Counted from the first letter of the stretch, positions 46,170 through 56,550 are shown. The stretch is 64,000 nucleotides of DNA from Anabaenopsis elenkinii CCIBt3563 (GCF_015245355.1 NZ_CP063311.1:765313-829312), one strand, 5' to 3'. Program-made: numbers and translations. The notes: a model not told the origin generated them from the letters alone.

Positions 46170-47561
46170 ATGTCGGAACTCTTAGCTATTACTGGAACCA
46201 TCGCCGCCATCGCTACGGCTGTGGTTCCCCAACAAGGTAGCGTTACTATTGTACGGGTATCTGGTTCCCAAGCAATGGCGATCGCTCAAACTCTATTTTA
46301 CGCTCCTGGGGGTCAGGTTTGGGAGAGTCACCGCATTCTTTACGGTTATGTCCGTCATCCCCAGACCCAACAATTGGTAGATGAAGCTTTATTATTAATC
46401 ATGCAAGCACCCCGTTCTTATACTCGTGAGGATGTGGTAGAATTCCATTGTCATGGTGGTATGATCACAGTGCAGCAGGTCTTACAACTATGTTTAGAAC
46501 AGGGTGCTAGACTGGCTCACCCAGGAGAATTTACTCTCCGGGCTTTTTTAAATGGACGACTAGATTTAACCCAAGCTGAAAGTATAGCGGATTTGGTGGG
46601 AGCGCGATCGCCCCAAGCTGCTCAAACTGCTTTAGCTGGTTTACAGGGAAAATTAGCTCATCCCATCCGACAGTTACGCGCTCACTGTTTAGATATTCTG
46701 GCAGAAATTGAAGCCCGGATTGACTTTGAGGAGGACTTACCTCCGTTGGATGATAAAGGCATCATATCACAGATTAATCAAATTGCTGCCGAAATTACTA
46801 AATTAGTATCCACTAAAGATCAAGGTGAACTGCTGCGAACAGGTTTAAAAGTGGCGATTGTGGGACGACCAAATGTCGGTAAGTCCAGCTTATTAAATGC
46901 TTGGAGTCAGAGCGATCGCGCTATTGTCACTGATTTACCAGGTACTACCAGGGATGTAGTGGAGTCCCAGCTTGTGGTGGGGGGGATACCTGTACAAGTC
47001 CTGGATACAGCTGGAATTAGGGAAACCGTAGACCAAGTAGAAAAAATTGGCGTTGAGCGATCGCGTCGTGCAGCTAGTGCTGCTGATTTGGTATTATTCA
47101 CCATTGATGCTGCTGCGGGATGGACAGAGGATGACGAGGAAATTTACCAACAAGTAAAAGACCGTCCCTTGATTTTAGTGGTTAATAAAATTGACTTACT
47201 AGAAACTACATCTATTGTATCTAGTAACTATCCTGATAATCTTGAGCAAATTGTTACCACAGCAGCGGCTAAGAATCAAGGAATTGATGCTTTAGAAACA
47301 GCAATTTTAAAGATAGTTCAAACCGGAAAAATACAAGCTGCTAATTTAGATTTAGCCATCAACCAACGACAAGCCGCAGCTTTAACTAAAGCCAAAATAT
47401 CTTTAGAACAAGTACAAATGACAATAGCTGCACAATTACCCCTAGATTTCTGGACTATCGACCTAAGAGGCGCAATTCAAGCATTAGGAGAAATAACCGG
47501 AGAGCAAGTTACAGAATCTGTATTGGATAGAATTTTTAGTAAATTCTGTATTGGTAAGTAA
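46170..47561 (+). CDS. mnmE: tRNA modification GTPase MnmE
   Basis: 463 residues from ATG 46170, which gives the family N-terminus ([20 protein letters not shown]); a TTG six codons earlier is also open. The N-terminal formyl-THF-binding domain is followed by the GTPase: [12 protein letters not shown] (G1, about 224), [19 protein letters not shown]. The C-terminus ends with the catalytic CIGK. With MnmG it makes cmnm5U34 in tRNA. Confidence 0.96.
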   Translation: MSELLAITGTIAAIATAVVPQQGSVTIVRVSGSQAMAIAQTLFYAPGGQVWESHRILYGYVRHPQTQQLVDEALLLIMQAPRSYTREDVVEFHCHGGMITVQQVLQLCLEQGARLAHPGEFTLRAFLNGRLDLTQAESIADLVGARSPQAAQTALAGLQGKLAHPIRQLRAHCLDILAEIEARIDFEEDLPPLDDKGIISQINQIAAEITKLVSTKDQGELLRTGLKVAIVGRPNVGKSSLLNAWSQSDRAIVTDLPGTTRDVVESQLVVGGIPVQVLDTAGIRETVDQVEKIGVERSRRAASAADLVLFTIDAAAGWTEDDEEIYQQVKDRPLILVVNKIDLLETTSIVSSNYPDNLEQIVTTAAAKNQGIDALETAILKIVQTGKIQAANLDLAINQRQAAALTKAKISLEQVQMTIAAQLPLDFWTIDLRGAIQALGEITGEQVTESVLDRIFSKFCIGK

Positions 47562-47742
47562 ATCTTATGGTGTGGGTACTTTACCCCCTTTTTCCCACAG
47601 ATTTAATCCCAGATAATCCTGATCAAGTCACTACAGACAAACTGTTATACTCTCAGGGTTTGAGATTAAAAAGCTGAATTAAAGGCAGCACAGATATGGT
47701 AAAATACGTTATATTAATCCTCCATTAATCAAGATGAAATGA

Positions 47743-48513
47743 ATGGCTTTTGGAAATTATCTTAATGCTGCTAATGCCTTAATTGTTGGTGCTAGTCAGG
47801 GGATAGGTTTGGGTTTTGTGGTAAATTTATTGCAAGATAGTAGAATTAAGCAAATTTATGCAACCTATCGTCAAAGAGAAACAGCAGGGGAATTAATCGC
47901 TTTACAAAACCAATATCCTGATAAATTAACTTGTTTATCTATGGATATTACCCAAGAGTCCCAAATTGTCGAAGTTATCCAACACATGAAAGCCGAAGTC
48001 AACCAGTTACACTTAGTAATTAACTGTGTTGGAATATTACACGACGACACCTTACAACCTGAAAAAAGTTTAAGACAAATTAATTCAGAAAATTTACTGC
48101 GCTACTTCCAAGTTAATAGTATTGGTTCTATTCTACTGGCTAAACACCTCTTACCCTTATTCCGCCATAATGAACCCAGCGTTTTTGCCAGTATTTCCGC
48201 TAAATTAGCTAGTATTGGCGACAACCAACTGGGTGGTTGGTATGGTTATCGTGCTTCTAAAACCGCGCTGAATATGTTCATGCGGACAGCAGCAATTGAG
48301 TATGGGAGAAGTTCCCCTAAAACACTATTAGTTACTTTACATCCTGGGACAACAGATACAAGTCTATCCCGTCCATTTCAAAAAAATGTCACCAAAGACA
48401 AGTTATTCTCTGTAGAACGCACGGTTCAGCAACTATTACAAGTGATTTCACAACTGGAAGAAGGTGACAGCGGCCAATTTTTCTCTTGGGATGGAAGTAG
48501 GTTACCTTGGTAG
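47743..48513 (+). CDS. Short-chain dehydrogenase/reductase family protein
   Basis: 256 residues with a Rossmann fold. The NAD(P) loop is VGASQGIGLGF, INCVGILHD corresponds to the NNAG motif, and the catalytic YGYRASK holds the Tyr and Lys with a Ser in SISAKL. It resembles the C-factor-like SDR group. Substrate unknown. A 110-residue gene follows after 29 nt and is probably co-transcribed. Confidence 0.85.
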   Translation: MAFGNYLNAANALIVGASQGIGLGFVVNLLQDSRIKQIYATYRQRETAGELIALQNQYPDKLTCLSMDITQESQIVEVIQHMKAEVNQLHLVINCVGILHDDTLQPEKSLRQINSENLLRYFQVNSIGSILLAKHLLPLFRHNEPSVFASISAKLASIGDNQLGGWYGYRASKTALNMFMRTAAIEYGRSSPKTLLVTLHPGTTDTSLSRPFQKNVTKDKLFSVERTVQQLLQVISQLEEGDSGQFFSWDGSRLPW

Positions 48514-48542
48514 CTGAAATTAACTGATGCTGAGGAAAACCC

Positions 48543-48875
48543 ATGAAATTTTTTATTCCCGCTGCTAATGACCATACCAGAGCCGAGGATGTTTATCACA
48601 AGATTGCTCAATTCGCCCAAGCTCCAATTACTCAAAAGCGGATTTGGAAGTTAAGCTGGGTTGAGAACGGTGTCAAGATGGAATCTGAGGTGGGTAGACC
48701 TTTACCATTTCCATATCTCACCGGTCAAGAGCTAGTTTTGGCCATTTTTGATTGTGAAAACCTGTATAAAATTTGTACTCTCACTCATGGAGCAGTCAAG
48801 GGAAGACCTGTGTTAGTGGTAAAAAACTCCCAATGCTCAGTAGTCTATTTTTCCCCTGATATCAATAGTAATTAA
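48543..48875 (+). CDS. Hypothetical 110-residue protein
   Basis: It starts MKFFIPAANDHTRAEDVYHK and has a beta-rich middle (RIWKLSWVENGVKMESEVG) and a cysteine-containing strand (LAIFDCENLYKICTL). No signal, membrane segment or motif that I recognise. It is close behind the SDR gene. Confidence 0.65.
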   Translation: MKFFIPAANDHTRAEDVYHKIAQFAQAPITQKRIWKLSWVENGVKMESEVGRPLPFPYLTGQELVLAIFDCENLYKICTLTHGAVKGRPVLVVKNSQCSVVYFSPDINSN

Positions 48876-48938
48876 GTCGGGAGGTTAACTTTTATTGGAA
48901 CATCAAGAATTATGATCTATTCATGAATTCCCAGAGGG

Positions 48939-49874
48939 TTGATTAAAATTTCTACTAACAAGTATTTTGTGGAAGACTCAGCTGATTTAAACCCCGCGAC
49001 GATTGAGCGGGTAAAGGAAGGTGTAGCTGCTGCAAGCGATCGCGCTGTACGGGATATGATCAAAGAAGTTCTTCAGGGTCTGGAAACTATTAGTCAAGGA
49101 CATCCAGAAACTAGAATTCATCCTCTGGTGCGTCGTTGGGTATTACGAACCTTCATCCGTACTTTGTTTCGCGTACGGGTGGAAAACCTAGAGAGAATAC
49201 CGGAAAAACCAGCTATCCTCGCAGCGAACCATCTCCACCATATCGACCCCTTACTACTGTTGGGGGAACTTCCCACCCATCCCCACTACTATGTCCTGGG
49301 TGATGCTCGGACTCTTTATAATAAGTGGTGGAAGCGTTTTATATTGCGTCTAGTGGGTGGTGTCATTCCTTTAGAACGTATCTGGAAAGAAGAACTCGCA
49401 GTTATAGAAGCAAGCAAGCACCAACGACAAGACCTTCTAGAACTCGCTCAAGCAATTGAGGAGAATGTACCCACCGGGGAGGATATCCCCACCCTGCGAA
49501 AAATAAACCGCATTGTCCAGGGTTTGTTATCCCAGGGTAACGGACTAGTTGTATTTCCCGAAGGACGCTTAGGAAGCACAGAGGGTCAGTTACATCCTCT
49601 GAAGCGAGGAACAGTAATTTATGCTTTGCGGGCTGGTGTACCTATAGTACCAGTTGTAATAATTGGTACTCAAGACCTGTTTCTACGCAAGCAGTTAACT
49701 GTGCGCTTCGGGGAACCATTATATTTTGACCAAACTTCTAGAATTAAGCGTCAGGAAGTAGATACAGCATTAGAAACCTTACAAAACGCTTTACTGAGTC
49801 TGTTACCCACTAACTATGTAGAACCAAAAGGAATTAAGATTTTGCGTCATTTTCTCAATCATATGTTCTGGTAA
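48939..49874 (+). CDS. 1-acyl-sn-glycerol-3-phosphate acyltransferase (PlsC-like)
   Basis: 311 residues if the TTG at 48939 is used; the first in-frame ATG (49054) would drop 40 residues but keep the enzyme domain. Acyltransferase motifs are ANHLHHIDPLLL (HX4D) and VVFPEGRLGSTEG, with PIVPVVIIGTQD near the end. An insertion of about 60 residues (KEELAVIEASKHQRQDLLEL) separates the motifs. It acylates lysophosphatidate or a related lipid in the membrane. Confidence 0.85.
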   Translation: MIKISTNKYFVEDSADLNPATIERVKEGVAAASDRAVRDMIKEVLQGLETISQGHPETRIHPLVRRWVLRTFIRTLFRVRVENLERIPEKPAILAANHLHHIDPLLLLGELPTHPHYYVLGDARTLYNKWWKRFILRLVGGVIPLERIWKEELAVIEASKHQRQDLLELAQAIEENVPTGEDIPTLRKINRIVQGLLSQGNGLVVFPEGRLGSTEGQLHPLKRGTVIYALRAGVPIVPVVIIGTQDLFLRKQLTVRFGEPLYFDQTSRIKRQEVDTALETLQNALLSLLPTNYVEPKGIKILRHFLNHMFW

Positions 49875-49886
49875 TTCAGCAGAAGA

Positions 49887-51263
49887 TTACTTCCCGCGCC
49901 ATAAGTTTTGTAAAGATCGCAAAACTTTAACAATGATTTCCTCAATCCATAGTATAATTTTATCGAGCCACTCTAGTAGTTTCTCTAAAGGGTGCTTGTC
50001 ATAACCCATAAAAGTTGCGGGAACTTCTATCCAGTCTGGCGCAAATTCCCGGTTATGGTACTGATTGTCAGTTGTAGCTGGGGAATTAACCCCTTGAGAA
50101 GTTTTTACAGACCTTTGCAACCAAGGAGATTTTGTCTGGATCTGACTATCAGACCCGCTTGGGGATATGACTGTCGGATCATTACTAAACAAATCATGGA
50201 AATCTAACCAGGAATCTCCGACTAAATCTTCTGAACCAGGGTATTTTGCCAGGATTTTTTCCGGTGAATCTTCCAGTTTTTTATGTTTATTTCCCCCGAA
50301 AAAGTAATTAATTGCAGCTGCAATTAAATCCCTAATATTCAGTTTATGAGTTTCTAAACTGTCAGCATTGACTGCTATATCCTCTTGTTTGCCATAAATC
50401 AATATTTTTAGCTCAGTTTGAGCAATTGCGATCATCTCTTGGCTGCGCTTTTGTATAGGTAACAAGGCTTTGGTTTCCCATTTAGCCACAGATGTATCCA
50501 ACCAGGACATTAATTTATTAGTTGGAAATGAATTATTTGGTCTAGCTTCCGGCAAAGCTGGTATGTTTACTTTACTTATGCCAGTAATTGTTGCTAAAAT
50601 ATATTTAATCTTGCTAATTAATTGACTCTGTGGTTGGTTTTCAGGTAACTGCCAAGGTTGTTGAGAATTTTCTAATTCAAAGATTATCCTGGCGGCTAAT
50701 TTTGCCTGTTGGTTGGGTGTGAGAATATCTAAAATTTTATTCTCACTAGTAACAAGTACCAAATTACGACTTACCAAGTCTGTAGCAATTCCCTGAATAA
50801 CCTGATAGGGTGGGGTAGTTATCCTCTTACTACCATTCCCTACCCATATGTTACTTTCATTTATAGGTAACGCCACCCTATCGCCATCAGAAAATTTTAT
50901 GGGTGGGGTAGGGAGATAAGGCCCAAGTTTTGACCGCAAAAACCGGAAAAATCTCACAGGTGCAGATTCAGAGTCAGAAGGTAAACTTCTGACTGCTGCT
51001 AAGACTCGTTCAATGGGTGCGTCACATTTAGGCTCTTGCGGTTGTAACTTCAGTGTGGGTGGTGATTTAGCCTCTAAAGTTTTATTTGCTAATTCTGTGG
51101 CATGAAATAATTGGTAGAGGGGGTAAAGTAATATTTCCACACTCCACTGAGTTGCAACTTGTAAATGTCGGAATGTGTGATCCCAATGTTGTCTCAACCG
51201 CCGAGTTTGCAGGTGGACAAAATTTAGTAGCCTACTTTGATAACGACCCAGAGAACCAGACAT
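49887..51263 (-). CDS. Conserved-looking hypothetical 458-residue protein
   Basis: No domain recognised. The N-terminus is basic (RYQSRLLNFVHLQTRRLRQH), suggesting contact with nucleic acid or membrane. A middle part contains IQGIATDLVSRNLVLVTSEN and LTPNQQAKLAARIIFELEN. The C-terminus has an amphipathic helix rich in Ile and Trp (LEKLLEWLDKIILWIEEIIV). It is convergent with the acyltransferase (12 nt) and divergent from the mannosidase. It looks like a cyanobacterial lineage protein. Confidence 0.65.
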   Translation of the reverse strand: MSGSLGRYQSRLLNFVHLQTRRLRQHWDHTFRHLQVATQWSVEILLYPLYQLFHATELANKTLEAKSPPTLKLQPQEPKCDAPIERVLAAVRSLPSDSESAPVRFFRFLRSKLGPYLPTPPIKFSDGDRVALPINESNIWVGNGSKRITTPPYQVIQGIATDLVSRNLVLVTSENKILDILTPNQQAKLAARIIFELENSQQPWQLPENQPQSQLISKIKYILATITGISKVNIPALPEARPNNSFPTNKLMSWLDTSVAKWETKALLPIQKRSQEMIAIAQTELKILIYGKQEDIAVNADSLETHKLNIRDLIAAAINYFFGGNKHKKLEDSPEKILAKYPGSEDLVGDSWLDFHDLFSNDPTVISPSGSDSQIQTKSPWLQRSVKTSQGVNSPATTDNQYHNREFAPDWIEVPATFMGYDKHPLEKLLEWLDKIILWIEEIIVKVLRSLQNLWRGK

Positions 51264-51358
51264 AATAATGGTGATTTGCTTTTTTTGAGTCTTGTTGAGT
51301 TGTGAGACTCCCCCAAGAATAATATATGTAATTAACCTGATTTTATTTTATCGAAAAT

Positions 51359-54300
51359 ATGACCCTGCCCATGTCAAAATCTCACACTGAATTTATTTTG
51401 GCAACTATTGAGCAACTGCGCTCTTATTCTCAGGTAAATGTCCAGTCTGGTTGGGTAGGTTGGGAATGTGACTGTCAGATTACTGAAATTGATATATCTA
51501 AACTGTCAGGGGGGAAACCTGTAAATCTCAATGCTAAAGCCCATATTGCTTGGACAAGGGGTAAAAAGGTGCTGTGGTTGGTGCAAAAGTTTGTAGTTCC
51601 CGAAAATTTACAGGGTTATCCTGTCGCGGGTTTGTCTTTGCGCTTGGCTCTGGTTTGGTGGGCCGATGTGGCGGAGATTTATGTGAATGGGGAGTTAGTG
51701 CTACAGGGAGATTTATTTGATTGTTCCCCCAGGGTGCTGCTCAGTCCAGGGGTGAAGACTGGAGAAGAGTTTGTTGTAGCAGTACGTTTAGTCAGTCCGG
51801 GACATGATGATGGTGCTTTGGTGCGATCGCATCTAATTTATGAGTCTAATGATCATGATCATCCAGATCCGGGTTTTGTCGCTGATGAGTTGGCGATTGT
51901 ACAGCTGTGTTTAACAAAGTTAGCGCCAGAACGGTTGATTACCTTGGCTGAGGAATTGGCAAAGGTAATAAATAACACAGAAAGTACACACTTACCCCTA
52001 GATAAGTTACGAAAAGTTTATCAGCATTTAGCAGGGTTTATCAGCACTTTAAATCCTCAAATCTATTTATTAGGTCATGCTCATTTAGATTTAGCATGGC
52101 TTTGGCCAGTGAGCGACACTTGGAAAGCGGCGCAAAATACTTTTGAGTCGGTTTTGCGGTTACAGGCTGATTTTCCAGAGTTGATTTTTTGTCATTCTAC
52201 CCCAGCCCTTTATGCTTGGGTGGAGGAACATCGCCCAGATTTGTTTAGTCAAATTCAAGCCCAGGTAGCAGCTGGACGCTGGGAGGTTGTGGGGGGTTTG
52301 TGGGTGGAACCGGAATTAAATTTGATTTCCGGTGAGTCCATTGTACGTCAGTTGTTGTATGGTCAGCGTTATATCCAAGCTAAGTTTGGTAAGTTGTCCC
52401 CGGTAGCTTGGTTACCGGATACTTTTGGTTTTTGTGCGACTTTACCCCAGTTTCTAGTAAATGCTGGTGTTGAGTTTTTTGTAACTCAAAAGTTACGCTG
52501 GAATGATACTAGCCAATTTGATTATGACGCTTTTTGGTGGCGATCGCCTGATGGTAGTCAAATCTTGAGTATCATGTCAGCCCTAATCGGTCAAGGCATT
52601 GACCCGGTACAAATGGCAACATACGCTTATGAATGGCAAAGCAAAACCGGTTTTAAACAGTCCCTGTGGCTCCCCGGAGTGGGTGACCATGGCGGCGGTC
52701 CTACCCGTGATATGCTAGAAACTGCCCAACGCTGGCAAAGGTCTGCTGTTTTCCCAGACTTAGAGTTTACCACATCAGAAAAGTATTTACAGCAAATCCA
52801 GGATCAAGCTAGCAATTTCCTACCTACTTGGAATGACGAACTATATTTAGAATTTCATCGCGGTTGCTACACTACCCACGCAGACCAAAAACGGTACAAT
52901 CGACGTTGTGAAGATTTATTATATCAAGCGGAATTATTTGCTACTTTAGCCTTCCTTAGCTGTGGGGTGACCTATCCCCTTGACATCGAAAGGGCTTGGA
53001 AACAAGTTTTATTTAACCAGTTTCACGATATTTTACCTGGTTCCTCCATTACCCAAGTTTATCAAGATGCACTCCCAGAATGGCAGCAAGTAGAAGCAGT
53101 AGGAAACAATATCTTACAAAAATCACTCTTAGCGATCGCCTCCCAAACCATTCTACCCCCTCCCCCCCATCCAGAAGCACAACCGATATTTATTTTCAAT
53201 GCTCTCAATTGGCAACGTTCTGAGGTTGTCAGCCTCACATTACCCCCATCTCACCCACAATGGCAAGTCTACGATATTTCCGGACAGCCAATTACTTCTC
53301 AAATATCAGCAGACAGAAAAATCCTGTTTCTAGCTGCTGAAATTCCATCGGTAGGTTACCGCATTTTTTGGCTTTCCCCCACATCCCCCACACCCCCCAC
53401 ATCCCCCACATCCCCCACATCCCCCAACTGGACTTTAGAAAATGAATTTCTACGGGTGATAATTAATCCTGACACAGGAGATTTACGCAGTGTATTTGAT
53501 AAAATCCATCACCGAGAAGTTTTAACTGGTGCGGGTAATCAACTACAAGCCTTTCAAGATCAGGGACAATATTGGGATGCTTGGAATATTGACCCCAATT
53601 ATGCCCAACATCCCCTACCACCCACACAACTAAAATCTTTAGAATGGTTAGACCAAGGCCTAGTACAAAGTCGTGTCCGGGTGGTGCGTCAATTAGGTAA
53701 ATCGGAATTTTGCCAAGATTATATTTTACAAGCTGGTTCGCCATTGCTGAAAATTGCCAGCACCGTTAATTGGCAAGAAAATCAGGTAATGGTAAAAGCA
53801 GCCTTTCCTGTAAATGTAGAAGCTGATTTTGCAACTTATGAAATTCCCTGCGGTGTCATTCGTCGCCCTAATCACCCCCAAACACCCGCAGAACAGGCTA
53901 AATGGGAGGTTCCCGCCTTGCGTTGGGCTGATTTAACTGGGGAAACTCAGGTAAATGTAAATAATGTAAATATTTATGGTGTCAGCTTGCTTAATGACTG
54001 TAAATATGGTTACGATAATAAAAGCAATCAATTACGCATCACCCTGCTACGCAGTCCCAACTGGCCTGACCCAAAAACAGACAGAGGACTACATGAATTT
54101 ACTTACGCCCTATATCCCCACGGCGGTAGTTGGCAAACAGCCAATACAGTTCAGCGTGGGTATGAGTTGAATATTCCCTTACAAGTAGTTATCAATCCCC
54201 CCACCACTGAGGATGCTACACCCTCACCCGGTGAAAGTGTGAGTTTCCTCAATTTATCCGCAGCCAATTTAATCTTAATGGCCTTCAAGCCCTCTGAGGA

Positions 54301-54490
54301 CAACCCCCAGCAATTCATCCTCCGGTGTTATGAATGTCAGGGAGACACAGCGCAGTTAAGTTTACAGAGTCATTTAGGGCTAAGTTTGGGAAATGCTGTA
54401 GATTTGTTAGAAGCGAAATCATCCCGTCCGCAACACTCAATCATAGAACCTTGGAAAATTGCCAGTTTTGAGGTGAACAGTGAACAGTGA
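51359..54490 (+). CDS. Alpha-mannosidase, glycoside hydrolase family 38
   Basis: 1,043 residues. The catalytic domain (about 235-520) begins GHAHLDLAWLWPV, with the nucleophile region WLPDTFGFC; then the GH38 middle helical domain (ILPGSSITQVYQDALPEWQQ) and the beta-sandwich C-domain (ENEFLRVIINPDTGDLRSV). An N-terminal carbohydrate-binding-like region (about 60-170) precedes it. A proline/threonine/serine tract of about 18 residues (53380-53427) is encoded by a CATCCCCCA nonamer array between the middle and C-terminal domains. The 3' end is built from GTGAACA heptamers. It likely degrades or remodels mannose-containing glycans in the cytoplasm, since no signal peptide is seen. Confidence 0.92.
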   Translation: MTLPMSKSHTEFILATIEQLRSYSQVNVQSGWVGWECDCQITEIDISKLSGGKPVNLNAKAHIAWTRGKKVLWLVQKFVVPENLQGYPVAGLSLRLALVWWADVAEIYVNGELVLQGDLFDCSPRVLLSPGVKTGEEFVVAVRLVSPGHDDGALVRSHLIYESNDHDHPDPGFVADELAIVQLCLTKLAPERLITLAEELAKVINNTESTHLPLDKLRKVYQHLAGFISTLNPQIYLLGHAHLDLAWLWPVSDTWKAAQNTFESVLRLQADFPELIFCHSTPALYAWVEEHRPDLFSQIQAQVAAGRWEVVGGLWVEPELNLISGESIVRQLLYGQRYIQAKFGKLSPVAWLPDTFGFCATLPQFLVNAGVEFFVTQKLRWNDTSQFDYDAFWWRSPDGSQILSIMSALIGQGIDPVQMATYAYEWQSKTGFKQSLWLPGVGDHGGGPTRDMLETAQRWQRSAVFPDLEFTTSEKYLQQIQDQASNFLPTWNDELYLEFHRGCYTTHADQKRYNRRCEDLLYQAELFATLAFLSCGVTYPLDIERAWKQVLFNQFHDILPGSSITQVYQDALPEWQQVEAVGNNILQKSLLAIASQTILPPPPHPEAQPIFIFNALNWQRSEVVSLTLPPSHPQWQVYDISGQPITSQISADRKILFLAAEIPSVGYRIFWLSPTSPTPPTSPTSPTSPNWTLENEFLRVIINPDTGDLRSVFDKIHHREVLTGAGNQLQAFQDQGQYWDAWNIDPNYAQHPLPPTQLKSLEWLDQGLVQSRVRVVRQLGKSEFCQDYILQAGSPLLKIASTVNWQENQVMVKAAFPVNVEADFATYEIPCGVIRRPNHPQTPAEQAKWEVPALRWADLTGETQVNVNNVNIYGVSLLNDCKYGYDNKSNQLRITLLRSPNWPDPKTDRGLHEFTYALYPHGGSWQTANTVQRGYELNIPLQVVINPPTTEDATPSPGESVSFLNLSAANLILMAFKPSEDNPQQFILRCYECQGDTAQLSLQSHLGLSLGNAVDLLEAKSSRPQHSIIEPWKIASFEVNSEQ

Positions 54491-54515
54491 ACAGCCTGCG
54501 CACTGTTCCCTCACT

Positions 54516-54647
54516 CTAGTCTTCGTGGTCTTCAAAAGGGTCTGCTAACTGCTTACTAGGAGGACCGAAGGAAATGTAAATGGCATAACCCGTGATGGCA
54601 ACTAAGGCAGCGCCAACGGAAATACTAACAATTGTTGCGGTGTCCAT
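54516..54647 (-). CDS. psbN: PsbN protein
   Basis: 43 residues on the minus strand: [30 protein letters not shown], then [12 protein letters not shown]. It has one transmembrane helix and the invariant FGPPS.xL.DPFE.HED tail. PsbN is needed for assembly and repair of photosystem II in plants and is not a stable PSII subunit. It is divergent from psbH, but 567 nt separate them here. Confidence 0.95.
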   Translation of the reverse strand: MDTATIVSISVGAALVAITGYAIYISFGPPSKQLADPFEDHED

Positions 54648-54769
54648 AAATGAAGGATTAATTATGAGTGCTATTATGGTTAAACTTGGCCTGAGTCGGC
54701 ACTGTTTATTTTTGTTTATTTTAACATTTGTTTCGCGATCGCTAAAATTATTTTCCCTATCAAAATATA

Positions 54770-55130
54770 GTGGGAGCGTGAAAACCCCTACGCTTTAGCG
54801 AGGGGATGAAACGTGACTCAACAGGATTTATCCTGTCGTATCCTTACTAGAAAAACTTTAACAGGTATTTACAAAGCATTTCTGATTAGTTAGGATAAAA
54901 AAAAGCATCCACAAATATGGTGAAAAACCCAAAAGATGCTTTCCTTAAGTAGCCACACAGCTAGGTTTATCCTTAGTCGAGGTGGGTAGGGCATCTTTGA
55001 CTGTGCCACAACGATATGACTTGTTTAATACATAAATCAGATCGTAAACGTTGCGATGCATGGCTTAAGCCTGCGTAGCAACATCAGTTTAGAATCCCTT
55101 GTGATTCCATCCAGGGGAGAAGTCAAGGCA
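54770..55130. mobile_element. Possible non-autonomous IS200/IS605-like element between psbN and psbH
   Basis: The left part has the hairpin AACCCCTACG-cttt-AGCGAGGGG (about 54780-54806). The right part has AATCCCTTGTGATTCCATCCAGGGG, followed by AGAAGTCAA (about 55092-55128), resembling IS200/IS605 end hairpins. Between them is AAAGCATC...GATGCTTT (54902-54943). No transposase or ORF is present. Boundaries are approximate, and the call rests on resemblance only. Confidence 0.35.
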
Positions 55131-55214
55131 AGTTATGACTCGGACGCTTCATGGTAATAGTAGAATATTACAGAAGATGAAAAAAAGCTTTGGTAACTGA
55201 ATCTTAGGTGAACT

Positions 55215-55418
55215 ATGGCACAACGCACTAGGTTGGGAGATATACTCAAACCTTTAAATTCTGAATACGGTAAGGTTGCCCCTGGTTGGGGTACTACGCC
55301 TTTAATGGGTGTTTTTATGCTCCTATTTTTCGTGTTTCTGCTGATTATTTTGCAAGTTTACAACAAGTCTCTGTTGATTCAGGATGTAATGGTTGATTGG
55401 CGCTCTTTGGGCGGCTAA
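55215..55418 (+). CDS. psbH: Photosystem II protein H
   Basis: 67 residues, the usual cyanobacterial length. It starts [20 protein letters not shown], has one membrane helix ([20 protein letters not shown]) and ends DWRSLGG. PsbH stabilises the QA/QB side of PSII. A terminator follows directly. Confidence 0.97.
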   Translation: MAQRTRLGDILKPLNSEYGKVAPGWGTTPLMGVFMLLFFVFLLIILQVYNKSLLIQDVMVDWRSLGG

Positions 55419-55437
55419 ATCAACACAGCGCACCTGT

Positions 55438-55462
55438 ACCCGGCTTGTCCGGGTTTTTTTTT
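55438..55462 (+). terminator. Rho-independent terminator of psbH
   Basis: ACCCGG-cttgt-CCGGGT followed by TTTTTTTT. Confidence 0.92.
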
Positions 55463-55580
55463 GGTTTTATACCAAAAACGTTAGCCTTAAATAAGTCAGC
55501 ATGATATACATAAGGGGAGTTTTGATTTCGATTCTCCCCAGCCTCACTTGACCGCATTGTCTATTTATAGGAGAAAGGAC

Positions 55581-55856
55581 GTGAATATATTTGGTATCGG
55601 TCTACCGGAAATGGGTCTAATTATGGTAGTGGCTTTGTTGATCTTTGGCCCCAAGAAGTTACCAGAAATTGGTCGTAGTCTCGGTAAAGCAGTGCGGGGT
55701 TTTCAAGAAGCTTCTAGTGAGTTTCAAAACGAGTTTAAACGGGAAGCTGAACAAATAGAACAGGCCATGAAAACTTCTGCACAAATCGAACCCAAGCAAC
55801 TGGAAGGTACAAAATCTAAACCAGAAGGGGAAGGTGCAGCTCAGGAAATGATTTGA
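55581..55856 (+). CDS. tatA: Twin-arginine translocase subunit TatA/E
   Basis: 91 residues from GTG 55581, chosen because GGAG lies 8 nt upstream and it gives (M)NIFGIGLPEMGLIM. The short membrane helix is followed by the hinge FGPKKLPEIGRSLGKA and an amphipathic helix FQEASSEFQNEFK. The tail is acidic and lysine-rich. It forms the Tat pore in thylakoid and/or plasma membrane. It ends 6 nt before pth, so the two are co-transcribed. Confidence 0.92.
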   Translation: MNIFGIGLPEMGLIMVVALLIFGPKKLPEIGRSLGKAVRGFQEASSEFQNEFKREAEQIEQAMKTSAQIEPKQLEGTKSKPEGEGAAQEMI

Positions 55857-55862
55857 GTCACA

Positions 55863-56501
55863 ATGACAGAAGCTGCTACAAAACCATCTCTGGTAATTCC
55901 TCAACTAATTGTTGGGTTGGGGAATCCCGAACCTAAATACGACCAAACACGCCATAATATTGGCTTTGCTGCTATAGATACACTGTCCCGTGCTTGGCAA
56001 ATTCCTTTAGGGGAAAACCGCAAGTTTCAGGGTGAGTATGGTGAAGGAATGGTTCCGGGTATGGGTAAAGTTCGCTTACTCAAACCTTTAACTTATATGA
56101 ATCGTTCTGGACAGTCTATTCAATCGGTAACTAGTTGGTATAAATTACCTCCTGAGTCGGTGCTGGTGATTTATGACGATATGGATTTACCTTTGGGTAA
56201 AACTCGTTTACGCTTGTCTGGTTCGGCTGGGGGACATAATGGGATGAAGAGTACGATTTCCCATCTTAATACCCAAAACTTCCCGCGTTTACGCATCGGC
56301 ATTGGTAAACCCAATGATGGTAGTAATAGCGAACAGTCTGAATCAATCTCTCATGTTTTAGGAAAATTTTCTGCTGCTGAAAGTCAACTGATATCTCTTG
56401 TGCTTCAGTTTGTGGTTGAGTGTGTAGAATTTAGCTTGAAACAGGGAGTAGAAAAGGCGATGAATCGTTGTAATAGCCACAATATCCCAGTCTATCCATA
56501 A
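55863..56501 (+). CDS. pth: Peptidyl-tRNA hydrolase
   Basis: 212 residues. The catalytic His is in YDQTRHNIGF, with VGLGNPEPKY near the start, LLKPLTYMNRSGQS, IYDDMDLPLGKTRLR and GSAGGHNGMKS. It recycles peptidyl-tRNA. About 15 residues precede the usual family N-terminus. It is followed by a strong hairpin. Confidence 0.95.
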   Translation: MTEAATKPSLVIPQLIVGLGNPEPKYDQTRHNIGFAAIDTLSRAWQIPLGENRKFQGEYGEGMVPGMGKVRLLKPLTYMNRSGQSIQSVTSWYKLPPESVLVIYDDMDLPLGKTRLRLSGSAGGHNGMKSTISHLNTQNFPRLRIGIGKPNDGSNSEQSESISHVLGKFSAAESQLISLVLQFVVECVEFSLKQGVEKAMNRCNSHNIPVYP

Positions 56502-56515
56502 ACTCCGTGAAAATA

Positions 56516-56550
56516 ATATACCCTCACCTCTGAGATGTGGTGGGGTATAT
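56516..56550. terminator. Bidirectional terminator between pth and rpsU
   Basis: ATATACCC...GGGGTATAT encloses a further CAC/GTG stem, giving a long hairpin in the convergent gap. Short A/T-runs flank it. Confidence 0.55.
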
